Below, in pieces: positions 1 through 5,512 of a stretch of 7,015 nt of DNA (position 1 is the first letter of the stretch; the number at the start of each line of letters is the position of its first letter). The translations under genes and the position numbers were made by a program. Under the pieces are notes generated by a model. That model worked only from the letters and a program-made list of their open reading frames with translations. It made no database searches and was not told the DNA's origin. The DNA comes from an uncultured Clostridia bacterium (GTDB taxonomy: Bacteria; Bacillota_A; Clostridia; Christensenellales; Aristaeellaceae): the NCBI GenBank assembly GCA_945871545.1, contig CAMBWJ010000093.1, forward strand, positions 1-7,015. The letters run 5' to 3'.

Positions 1-631
1 CCCGCAGCGGGATGTCCCTGCCGCACATCTCCAGCGCCTGCCGCGCCGCGAACTCCAGCCCGCCACAGCAGGGAACCTCCATGCGCAGCACCGTAAGCGA
101 ACGAACGTCGTTGCCCGACAGAATCTGCATGAGCTTCGGCGCGTAGCTTGCGCCGTCCAGCTTCGGACAGCCGATCAGCGCGACGCGGCCCTGCAAAAAC
201 TCCCCGTGGAAGCCCGCGTAGGCGTAGGCGGTGCAGTCTGCAGCGACCAGCAAATCTGCGCCGTTGAAACAGGGCGCGTTGACCGGGGCCAGCTTCAGCT
301 GAATCGGCCAGTTTTGCAGCCGAACATCCATAATTGTATGATTTTCGACCGAAGTCTGTTTTGGACCGGAAGCGACTTCGGTCGCTTTCTTGCGTTCCTC
401 CTGGGCTCTGCGCACCGCCTCCGCGTCGTAGGCCGGGGCCTCGCGCTCCTCAAAGTGAATCGCGTCCATCGGGCACGCCGGCAGGCAGTCGCCCAGTCCG
501 TCGCAGTAGTCCTCGCGCATCAGCTTCGCCTTTCCGTCCACCATGCCGATGGCGCCCTCGTGACAGGCCTGCGCGCACGCGCCGCAGCCGTTGCACTTTT
601 CCGTATCGATGTGAATAATTTTGCGAATCAT
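1..631 (-). CDS. Ferredoxin-like iron-sulfur protein, C-terminus cut by window edge
   Basis: Starting at the ATG at 631, 210 residues read without a stop to the window edge, so the C-terminus is missing. Residues 1-62 form a ferredoxin domain. C13, C16, C19 and C23 make a full CxxCxxCxxxC motif. The second motif has C43, C49 and C53-Pro but Leu46 where a fourth ligand is expected, within the stretch CDGLGDCLPACP. Residues 63-100 are a charged linker carrying two copies of a short palindromic repeat. From about residue 101 a second domain contains C133, a C155-Pro-Lys-Leu-Asp motif and C188-C189-Gly-Gly. From memory, similar two-domain proteins in clostridia lie beside Crp-type regulators and sometimes hcp; they are annotated only as 4Fe-4S proteins. 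A role in cytoplasmic electron transfer is inferred. The start codon overlaps the upstream gene's stop (ATGA, 631-628), so translation is probably coupled. The reaction and partner are unknown. Confidence 0.88.
   Translation of the reverse strand, partial: MIRKIIHIDTEKCNGCGACAQACHEGAIGMVDGKAKLMREDYCDGLGDCLPACPMDAIHFEEREAPAYDAEAVRRAQEERKKATEVASGPKQTSVENHTIMDVRLQNWPIQLKLAPVNAPCFNGADLLVAADCTAYAYAGFHGEFLQGRVALIGCPKLDGASYAPKLMQILSGNDVRSLTVLRMEVPCCGGLEFAARQALEMCGRDIPLR
347..356 (+). repeat. Short palindromic repeat, second copy in iron-sulfur protein linker
   Basis: The core GACCGAAGTC lies 17 bases from the copy at 373-388 and in the opposite orientation. The two make a divergent pair inside the linker region (about residues 92-95). 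Confidence 0.5.
373..388 (-). repeat. Short palindromic repeat, copy in iron-sulfur protein linker
   Basis: The minus strand reads AAAGCGACCGAAGTCG, identical over 16 bases to 1703-1718 on the plus strand. With flanking bases it folds as AAGCGAC-CGAA-GTCGCTT, a 7-bp stem with a 4-base loop. It encodes about residues 82-87 of the iron-sulfur protein, in the interdomain linker. Confidence 0.6.
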
Positions 632-912
632 GCCTTATCTCCCTTCTGCGCTTCGCGCTCTGCTTTCGCGCGCGCCTTCTGTTGCGCGGCGATCTCCATC
701 ATGTGTTCGTACATCTCATCGCCCACGCACTTCCGGGCGTACTTGCACCACTGCACGCAGCTCAGAGAATCGTTGTAGGCCACGAAGCCGCACTTCTCGC
801 AGGCGACCTGCGTGTCCGTCGAGAAAATTTCGATCACGCTGCCGCACTGCGGGCAGCGTTTCTCCTCAATGGTGGGCGTGCGGGGCTTCCCCTGACAGCT
901 GTCCATAATCAT
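628..912 (-). CDS. Small zinc-ribbon, cysteine-rich protein of unknown function
   Basis: This is a complete 94-residue protein. C20xxC23 and C38xxC41 form a classic zinc-ribbon (rubredoxin-like) pair. A second group, C52-x3-C56-x5-C62, follows in SCVQWCKYARKCVG, and C6 stands alone near the N-terminus. Residues 64-94 are predicted to be a highly charged helix rich in Ala, Lys and Glu. There is no signal peptide or membrane segment, so it is cytoplasmic. The ATG at 912 is preferred over the one at 906 because GGAGG (minus strand, plus 921-925) lies 8 bases upstream of it. It is the first gene of an operon and overlaps the iron-sulfur protein gene by four bases. From memory, such proteins occur in clostridia and are sometimes misleadingly called phosphohydrolases; no catalytic HD motif is visible here. 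Metal or Fe-S binding is inferred from the cysteines. The function is unknown. Confidence 0.88.
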   Translation of the reverse strand: MIMDSCQGKPRTPTIEEKRCPQCGSVIEIFSTDTQVACEKCGFVAYNDSLSCVQWCKYARKCVGDEMYEHMMEIAAQQKARAKAEREAQKGDKA

Positions 913-943
913 AGGTCCAACCTCCGTTTCAAAAATGCTGTGC

Positions 944-991
944 CTTGCAAAAATCTCACAGCACGAAGAAGAATTGTCTCAAATTTGCAAG
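944..991. repeat. Inverted repeat CTTGCAAA / TTTGCAAG in the divergent leader
   Basis: Perfect 8-bp arms at 944-951 and 984-991 are separated by 32 bases. They lie in the presumed untranslated leader of the zinc-ribbon operon. They could be paired protein sites or a long-loop hairpin, or chance in this AT-rich stretch. Confidence 0.3.
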
Positions 992-1000
992 TCCTTTCTC

Positions 1001-1029
1001 TTGACTTTGCATCTTCATTCTAATAGAAT
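1001..1029 (+). promoter_or_regulatory. Sigma-A-type promoter of the Crp/Fnr regulator gene
   Basis: TTGACT (1001-1006) and TAGAAT (1024-1029) are separated by exactly 17 bases, a good vegetative promoter. Transcription would start near 1036, about 39 bases before the ATG at 1075. Confidence 0.7.
1017..1022 (-). promoter_or_regulatory. Candidate -10 of divergent minus-strand promoter
   Basis: The minus strand reads TAGAAT here, the mirror of the plus-strand -10 at 1024-1029. Together they form a perfect 13-bp palindrome, ATTCTA-A-TAGAAT (1017-1029). The matching -35 window at 17-bp spacing (1040-1045) reads CATACA on the minus strand, a poor match to TTGACA, which suggests a need for an activator. 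Transcription would begin near 1010 and leave a leader of about 100 bases before the zinc-ribbon gene. No better minus-strand promoter was seen between 913 and 1016. Confidence 0.4.
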
Positions 1030-1044
1030 ATCCTCGAAATGTAT

Positions 1045-1058
1045 GTTGGAATTCCAAC
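1045..1058. promoter_or_regulatory. 14-bp perfect palindrome, candidate Crp/Fnr-family operator
   Basis: GTTGGAATTCCAAC is fully self-complementary. It can be read as GTTGG-N4-CCAAC, the same 5-4-5 layout as an FNR box but with different half-site bases. Its centre (1051.5) lies about 15 bases downstream of the inferred plus-strand start, suited to autorepression. It also lies about 41.5 bases upstream of the inferred minus-strand start, suited to class II activation. Binding by the adjacent regulator is inferred. Confidence 0.55.
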
Positions 1059-1074
1059 GAAACGGGGGATTGGT

Positions 1075-1752
1075 ATGCAAAATGAGCTGGAAATTCTGCG
1101 GTCTTGTCCGCTGTTTCAGGGAATTGAGGCGCAGAATCTGGGAGAAATGCTCGCCTGCCTGAACGCGAAGCGCATTTTTAAGGCAAAAAATGAGGTTGTT
1201 TTTCAGGAGGGGGACCCAGCAGACTGCGTCGGCGTGGTGCTCTCCGGCGCGCTTCAGATCGAGAAAATCGATTTTTATGGCAATCGCAGCATCGTGGATC
1301 GCATCGCCCCGGCGCAGATTTTCGGAGAATCCTTCGCTTTCTCCGGGGTGGAGACCATGCCCGTGCGCTGCGTGGCCACTGAACCCAGTGAGATTCTGTT
1401 GCTGGAGTGCAGCCGCATTGTGCACACTTGCTGCAACGCCTGCGCCTTTCATAGCCGGATGATTTTGAATCTTTTGCGGGTTGTCGCAGCTAAAAATCTG
1501 GCTTTCAACCAGAAAATCGCGATTCTGTCCCGCCGAACCACCCGGGAAAAGCTGATGACCTACCTGCTGGATCAGGCAAAGCGCTGCGGCAGCGCAAGCT
1601 TCACCATTCCCTTCGACCGTCAGGGCCTGGCGGACTACCTGGGCGTGGAGCGCAGCGCGCTCTCCGCAGAAATCGGCAGGCTGCGCGCGGACGGCGTGCT
1701 GGAAAGCGACCGAAGTCGGTTTATTTTGCATCCGGAGGCCTGGAACGGCTGA
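1075..1752 (+). CDS. Crp/Fnr-family transcriptional regulator
   Basis: This is a 225-residue cytoplasmic DNA-binding regulator. Residues 10-125 form the cyclic-nucleotide-type beta barrel, including a Crp-like IFGESFAF segment (82-89). A long dimer helix follows (about 126-150). The C-terminal winged helix-turn-helix is at about 182-210, with LADYLG then the recognition helix RSALSAEIGRL. Cysteines cluster at C112, C119, C120 and C123, next to H126, in a CCNACAFH motif; the FNR-type N-terminal cluster ligands are absent. The effector is therefore not evident. A redox or nitrosative signal is an inference from the neighbouring iron-sulfur genes, and an HcpR-like role is possible. An upstream ATG at 1039 is in frame, but it sits almost at the transcription start and would put the palindrome inside the gene. 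The ATG at 1075 has GGGGGA (1064-1069) five bases before it and is chosen. The gene is divergent from the zinc-ribbon operon and convergent with nrdJ. Confidence 0.93.
   Translation: MQNELEILRSCPLFQGIEAQNLGEMLACLNAKRIFKAKNEVVFQEGDPADCVGVVLSGALQIEKIDFYGNRSIVDRIAPAQIFGESFAFSGVETMPVRCVATEPSEILLLECSRIVHTCCNACAFHSRMILNLLRVVAAKNLAFNQKIAILSRRTTREKLMTYLLDQAKRCGSASFTIPFDRQGLADYLGVERSALSAEIGRLRADGVLESDRSRFILHPEAWNG
1703..1718 (+). repeat. Short palindromic repeat, copy at 3' end of regulator gene
   Basis: AAAGCGACCGAAGTCG encodes part of the last dozen or so residues of the regulator (around S211-D212-R213-S214). It is identical to the reverse complement of 373-388. A related element, ACCAAAGTCGG (1781-1791), follows about 65 bases later and forms the loop region of the terminator. 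Confidence 0.55.
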
Positions 1753-1763
1753 AATCTCATGAG

Positions 1764-1810
1764 AAAAGCGCCTCTCTCAAACCAAAGTCGGTTTTGAGGG
1801 AGGCGCTTTT
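1764..1810. terminator. Bidirectional intrinsic terminator between regulator gene and nrdJ
   Basis: AAAAGCGCCTCTCTCAAA (1764-1781) pairs with 1793-1810 to give an 18-bp stem with one G-T wobble. The stem is GC-rich in the middle and has A/T runs at both ends, so it works on either strand. It starts 12 bases after the regulator's stop and lies 40 bases past the nrdJ stop, serving both convergent genes. Confidence 0.9.
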
Positions 1811-1849
1811 CAGCAGTTCTGAAGCGGTGGATTTGCAGTTTTTGCCCAA

Positions 1850-4192
1850 TCAGCGCACCGGGCAGACGCCGCTGGCGCAGTCCGCGCTGCCGATGTCCAG
1901 CTCTGTCTCCTCGCGCTCATACTTGGAGATCAGCGACGGGTTGAACGGGCGCATCTTTGCCCTGCGGGCCTCGTATTCCGCCTCGGAGATGGCCTCGTAG
2001 GGCAGAAGCTCGTAGAAATTCTCGTCGTAGCTCAGGAAGGACAGGGCGACGACGTCGTCCCAGTGGTTCCAGACCCACTCCTCGACCTCCTCCCACTCGT
2101 TTTCCCGCACGTGCACGGTGATGGAGCAGTTGTGATCCACGTAGTGCTCCATGAACATTTTGTAGTTTTCCAGCTGCTCGATGGCGGAGGCATCGGCCTT
2201 GACCCGGCCCTCGGGGGCCTTGACGGGGAACTCGATCACCTTCGTGCGGCAGGTTGCAGCGTCCTGACCCACCTCTGGGAACACCGGATAGCCAAGATCC
2301 TCGCAGACCCTGCACAGCGGATCGCTGGCGGAGATGCGGATGCGGCGCACATAGTAGGGCGCATGGGAGTAGTGCACGCCGCAGGATACCGTGGGCAGCA
2401 GCGAGAGCGTACCCTCAGGCTTGACGGTGGTCACCAGCAGCGGCGCATTGAGTCCCAGGGAATCGGCCATCTTTTTCGCAGCATTGTGGGCGGCGGCACG
2501 CATCTTCTCCAACAGCACGGACTGACCCTCCCGATCCAGCCCAACGGCGTTGACCATGTCCTGCCAGCCGGTCAGCGAGCAGCCCAGCAGACGGTCGCGC
2601 TGCTGCACGGCATTCCAGCGGTGCATCTCCAGCTCCCGGCAGGTCATGCGCATGCCGGCGCGGGCGCTCAGGCGCTGGGCCTCCAGCAGGCCCGCCTCAT
2701 CCAGCTTTCCGTCCTTGACGAAGGCCATGACGTTGACCGTGGTCAGGTTGCACAGGCCGTGGCTGTCCAGCAGGATCTCGCCGCAGGGATTGCAGCCGCA
2801 GAAGTTGGGGCGGCGCTTCAGGCCGGCGGCCTCGTTGATCCAGCCCGGCTCGCCGGAGTGGCGCATCTGCTGGATGTGCCAGTGGAGCTGATCCCGGCTG
2901 GGCTTTCTGCGATAAAAGATGGAATTGTTGCTCATCTGACGGTGGGCGATGTTCCGGTCGATCTCCCAGCGGCCGTTCACCTGGCGGTAGAGCTGGCTCT
3001 TGGCCTGGATGCACTCGGCGTCGTCCTGATCGATCAGGCCGATCTCGGAGGTTCTGCGCACGCCGCCGGAGACCACGTTTTCACCGATGATGTTGGCGAT
3101 GTCCAGCAGGTCGATGGGCTTGAGCTTCGTGCGCGCCGTGCCATCCCGCAGGCCCGCAGAGGCGATCACCCGGTGGATCTTGTCCAGCATGGCCATCATG
3201 GACTCGTAGCCGCTGGCCGTACCGCCGAACACCTTCAGGCGCTCGCCACGGGGTCGGATGGAGTCGTATTCCACCACGATCCGGCGGATTTTGCTGTATT
3301 CCTGGTTGGTCAGCACGTCGAAGTAGCGGTCGATGGCCTGGGCCCAGCCCTCCTTGGAGTCACCGATGGCCAGCGTGACGGTGTCGCCGGAGAAGCTGAC
3401 CCCGGTGTATTCCAGGCGATTCTCCTTTGCACGGGGGTTGTAGGCCTTGTGGATGATCTCCAGATTTGTGCGGATCGGCGGCAGCTTCTCCGCGTCGGAC
3501 TTGAGCACGCGCACGCCCACGCCGCTGCCCACCATCAGCAGGTAGAACAGGTCGTGGTAGGCATGGTAGTCGTCGATGACCTCGAAGGCGCAGTTGTAGT
3601 TCGCCATGGGATAGGCCTCGGACACGGGGGTCTGGCCCACCCAGAGCGTGCGCCCGGAGAGGAACTGGCGCAGGTTGTAGATGTTGTCGTAGAGCTTCTC
3701 CGCCTCCTCGCGGGTGGTGGGGGCGAGGGAACAGTTGTATTCCACGGCGCGACGCACCGTTTCCCACCAGAACTCCCGGCGGTTCAGTTGGGGGATGTAG
3801 CGGGAATAGGTTCGGGAATAGACGAAGGAGCCCAGCTCGCCCATGGGACTGGGCGCGTGCTTGTATTTCGACAGAAATTCGCGGCTCAGCAGGCCCTCCT
3901 TCCAGTCCGCAACGCCCCGGGTCTTTTCCTTCTCCATGCGATAGAGGATGTAGGCCTTGGCGGTCTTGAAGCGGCCCTGCTCGAACAGCGCCTCCTCCAC
4001 CGCGTCCTGAATGGCCTCGATGTCCACGATTTCTGCGCCGGACTGAATGAGCTTGGCCTCCACGTCGTCCACTACGCGCTGCACGGCCTCGTCGCCGTGT
4101 TCACCCGCAGCCGCCGCAGCCAGCGTCACCGCGCGCACAATGAATTCCCGATCATAATCAACAATATTGCCGTTTCTCTTTCTGACCTGCAT
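1850..4192 (-). CDS. nrdJ: Adenosylcobalamin-dependent (class II) ribonucleoside-triphosphate reductase
   Basis: This enzyme reduces ribonucleoside triphosphates to deoxyribonucleotides with a B12-derived radical, so it works with or without oxygen. The 780-residue cytoplasmic protein begins with an ATP-cone (about 1-95), an allosteric module. The catalytic domain resembles the monomeric Lactobacillus leichmannii type. Its five key cysteines are in place: C201 in NYNCAF and C481 in GLCNL (reducible pair), C470 in NPCGEI (thiyl radical, with N468 and E472), and C772/C777 in the C-terminal tail CASGVC. The 11-residue and 5-residue spacings match the L. leichmannii enzyme (C408/C419, C731/C736). 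KPEGTLSLLP (591-600) is a further class-typical motif. The ATG at 4192 has GAGGA about 6 bases upstream. The gene is monocistronic, ends in a shared terminator, and has its own promoter with NrdR-like boxes. The reading frame is intact. A triphosphate substrate is inferred from the family. Confidence 0.96.
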   Translation of the reverse strand: MQVRKRNGNIVDYDREFIVRAVTLAAAAAGEHGDEAVQRVVDDVEAKLIQSGAEIVDIEAIQDAVEEALFEQGRFKTAKAYILYRMEKEKTRGVADWKEGLLSREFLSKYKHAPSPMGELGSFVYSRTYSRYIPQLNRREFWWETVRRAVEYNCSLAPTTREEAEKLYDNIYNLRQFLSGRTLWVGQTPVSEAYPMANYNCAFEVIDDYHAYHDLFYLLMVGSGVGVRVLKSDAEKLPPIRTNLEIIHKAYNPRAKENRLEYTGVSFSGDTVTLAIGDSKEGWAQAIDRYFDVLTNQEYSKIRRIVVEYDSIRPRGERLKVFGGTASGYESMMAMLDKIHRVIASAGLRDGTARTKLKPIDLLDIANIIGENVVSGGVRRTSEIGLIDQDDAECIQAKSQLYRQVNGRWEIDRNIAHRQMSNNSIFYRRKPSRDQLHWHIQQMRHSGEPGWINEAAGLKRRPNFCGCNPCGEILLDSHGLCNLTTVNVMAFVKDGKLDEAGLLEAQRLSARAGMRMTCRELEMHRWNAVQQRDRLLGCSLTGWQDMVNAVGLDREGQSVLLEKMRAAAHNAAKKMADSLGLNAPLLVTTVKPEGTLSLLPTVSCGVHYSHAPYYVRRIRISASDPLCRVCEDLGYPVFPEVGQDAATCRTKVIEFPVKAPEGRVKADASAIEQLENYKMFMEHYVDHNCSITVHVRENEWEEVEEWVWNHWDDVVALSFLSYDENFYELLPYEAISEAEYEARRAKMRPFNPSLISKYEREETELDIGSADCASGVCPVR

Positions 4193-4207
4193 ATGCTTTC
4201 CTCATTA

Positions 4208-4256
4208 TTCCTATATATTGTATTTGTAATTGGTTTCTAAGTACAACATGTTGATT
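4208..4256. promoter_or_regulatory. Pair of NrdR-box-like palindromes upstream of nrdJ
   Basis: CTATATATTG (4211-4220) fits the NrdR-box core CWATATATWG at every position. CAACATGTTG (4244-4253), a perfect palindrome, fits 8 of 10. NrdR is the ATP-cone repressor of ribonucleotide reductase genes, and its boxes normally come in tandem. Here the cores are 33 bases apart, slightly more than the usual 31-32. The second box lies over the inferred start site next to the -10, well placed for repression. The nrdR gene itself is not in this window. Confidence 0.6.
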
Positions 4257-4282
4257 ATAACGCATACATCCATAAATTGCAA
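4254..4282 (-). promoter_or_regulatory. Sigma-A-type promoter of nrdJ
   Basis: On the minus strand, TTGCAA (4282-4277) and a consensus TATAAT (4259-4254) are separated by exactly 17 bases. Transcription would start near 4247, about 55 bases before the ATG. This is a strong, clear promoter in an AT-rich stretch. Confidence 0.85.
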
Positions 4283-4345
4283 CCGCTTTTTTCGTGACAA
4301 TCGTGTGCGCGCATGAGGGCAATAACTGTCGGCTAAGTGGGTGAT

Positions 4346-4386
4346 ATGTGCAAGACCAATAATGCACCAATGCTGGCATTGCACAT
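4346..4386. repeat. Nested inverted repeats in the nrdJ-thiY intergenic region
   Basis: ATGTGCAA (4346-4353) pairs with TTGCACAT (4379-4386). Inside it, CAATGC (4368-4373) pairs with GCATTG (4376-4381). The two pairings share bases 4379-4381, so they exclude each other. There is no U-tract and no gene that would use it. Apart from this and the terminator below, I see nothing functional between 4283 and 4492. Confidence 0.3.
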
Positions 4387-4450
4387 GCGCTCTAAGATCT
4401 GCCGGCCGCAGCGATCTCGCTTGACTCGCCTCTGCCCGGAGACAACAGAA

Positions 4451-4475
4451 ATCCCCCGGTGAATTGCCGGGGGAT
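4451..4475 (-). terminator. Intrinsic terminator of the importer operon
   Basis: ATCCCCCGG (4451-4459) and CCGGGGGAT (4467-4475) form a perfect 9-bp GC-rich stem with a 7-base loop. On the minus strand the stem is followed by TTTCTGTTGTCT, a modest T-rich tract. It lies about 18 bases after the binding-protein stop, closing that operon. Confidence 0.8.
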
Positions 4476-4492
4476 CTGGTAGTGGGTTTGCT

Positions 4493-5470
4493 TCAGCCCA
4501 GATTCATGCGCACATCCTCGACGGAAACCTCGCCGTCGATTAGGCCCTGCGCGCGCATCCAGTCGATGTTCTCCTGCCAGCACACGTCGGACTGGGAGAG
4601 GAAGGCCGCGTCCTCCGTCTCCATCAGCGGCAGCAGCACCTGCATGCTCTTGCGCTCTACGGTCTCGCTCAGCGGGAAGTTCTCTGCGCTCTGGTTGGCC
4701 AGCAGGATGGAGAGCGCCTCCTCGGGATCGGCCTTCATGTCCGCAAAGCCCTTCGCACTGGCGCGCAGGAAGGCCGCGAGCACCTCGCTCTCGCCCTCGA
4801 TCATCCTGTCGTTGGCCAGGAACACGCCCTCGTAGTAGGTGGGCACGCCGTAGTCGTCCAGATCGAACCAGTTGACGGAGAAGCCCTCCTCCTCCATCTG
4901 GGGAACCTCGTGGTTGACCAGACAGCCGATGGTCGCGTCCACGTTGCCGGTGGTCATGGAGCTCATCAGGTCAAAGCCCACGTCGATCATGGTCACGTCG
5001 CTGTAATCCGCGCCGGCATTCTCCATGATGCTGCGGATCAGCGCCTCGGAGAGCTCGGTGCCCGCGTAGCCGATGGTCTTGCCAACGAGGTCGGAGGGGC
5101 TGGTGATGTCCTTCTCGGCCAGGGAAAGCACGATGTTCAGCGGGCCCTGCACCACCGCGGCGATGGACTTGACCGGCACGCTCTGATTGGCGCGCGCCTG
5201 AATCACGTCCTGCTGGTAGTACAAACCCACGTCCGCACGTCCCGCCGCCACCAGAGAGATCGCGTCGTTGGCGTTGGAGGGGAAGCGGATGTTCACCTGC
5301 AGGCCCTCCTCAGCGTAGTAGCCCTTCTCGATGGCCACGTACATGAAGGCGTGCAGCGCGTTCGGGTACCAGTCCAGCACCACGTCCAGCTCACGAAGGG
5401 GTTCGTCCGCAAGGCTTGCGCCTGTCAGAATCAGGCAGCAGATCAGAATCATCGCAAAAATGCGCTTCAT
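4493..5470 (-). CDS. thiY: ThiY-type ABC transporter substrate-binding protein (NMT1/THI5-like)
   Basis: This is a 325-residue exported binding protein. Residues 1-21 are a signal peptide (MKRIF, hydrophobic core, then ASLA-DE as a probable signal peptidase I site). The mature part opens with a strong NMT1/THI5-like signature, LDVVLDWYPNALHAFMYVAIEKGYYAEEGL (28-57); this is a known ThiY hallmark, and D33-W34-Y35 and H40 probably lie at the ligand pocket. NDAISLVAAGRADVGLYYQQDVI (68-90) completes the first lobe. By family, ThiY proteins bind formylaminopyrimidine or related thiamine pyrimidine precursors; taurine or riboflavin-type ligands bound by relatives are less likely. AAGGAG lies 9 bases before the ATG. 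It is the last gene of a three-gene importer operon, 35 bases after the permease gene. The usual lipoprotein cysteine is absent: C11 and C12 lie within the hydrophobic core and lack a lipobox. Confidence 0.87.
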   Translation of the reverse strand: MKRIFAMILICCLILTGASLADEPLRELDVVLDWYPNALHAFMYVAIEKGYYAEEGLQVNIRFPSNANDAISLVAAGRADVGLYYQQDVIQARANQSVPVKSIAAVVQGPLNIVLSLAEKDITSPSDLVGKTIGYAGTELSEALIRSIMENAGADYSDVTMIDVGFDLMSSMTTGNVDATIGCLVNHEVPQMEEEGFSVNWFDLDDYGVPTYYEGVFLANDRMIEGESEVLAAFLRASAKGFADMKADPEEALSILLANQSAENFPLSETVERKSMQVLLPLMETEDAAFLSQSDVCWQENIDWMRAQGLIDGEVSVEDVRMNLG

Positions 5471-5491
5471 ATCATTTCACTCCTTGGATTA

Positions 5492-5512
5492 AAATCAGAA
5501 TCAAATCAGAAT
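5492..5512. repeat. Tandem 11-base duplication at the permease stop codon
   Basis: AAATCAGAAT occurs at 5492-5501 and again at 5503-5512, one C apart. The second copy includes the permease stop codon (TGA on the minus strand, 5508-5506). It looks like simple slippage in the short permease-binding protein gap. Confidence 0.5.

Noticed and set aside
1039..1074. Twelve-residue N-terminal extension of the regulator from an upstream ATG
   Set aside because: The upstream ATG lies about three bases from the inferred transcription start and lacks a ribosome binding site; the ATG at 1075 has one, and the family begins near there.
1015..1731. Minus-strand frame opposite the regulator gene
   Set aside because: No family features, crosses the divergent promoter, and the plus-strand regulator has well-formed barrel and helix-turn-helix domains.
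2063..4240. Very long open frame (725 codons) on the plus strand opposite nrdJ
   Set aside because: It is the mirror of a GC-rich coding gene: repetitive Val/Ala/Gly/His/Leu composition, no recognisable domain, and it runs through the nrdJ promoter. nrdJ has all catalytic motifs.
4193..4292. Possible cobalamin riboswitch before the B12-dependent reductase
   Set aside because: The leader is only about 55 bases and AT-rich, with no B12-box-like sequence, far too short for that riboswitch class.
4158..4379. Minus-strand 73-codon frame upstream of nrdJ
   Set aside because: It covers the nrdJ promoter and NrdR-like boxes, has no ribosome binding site and no recognisable features.
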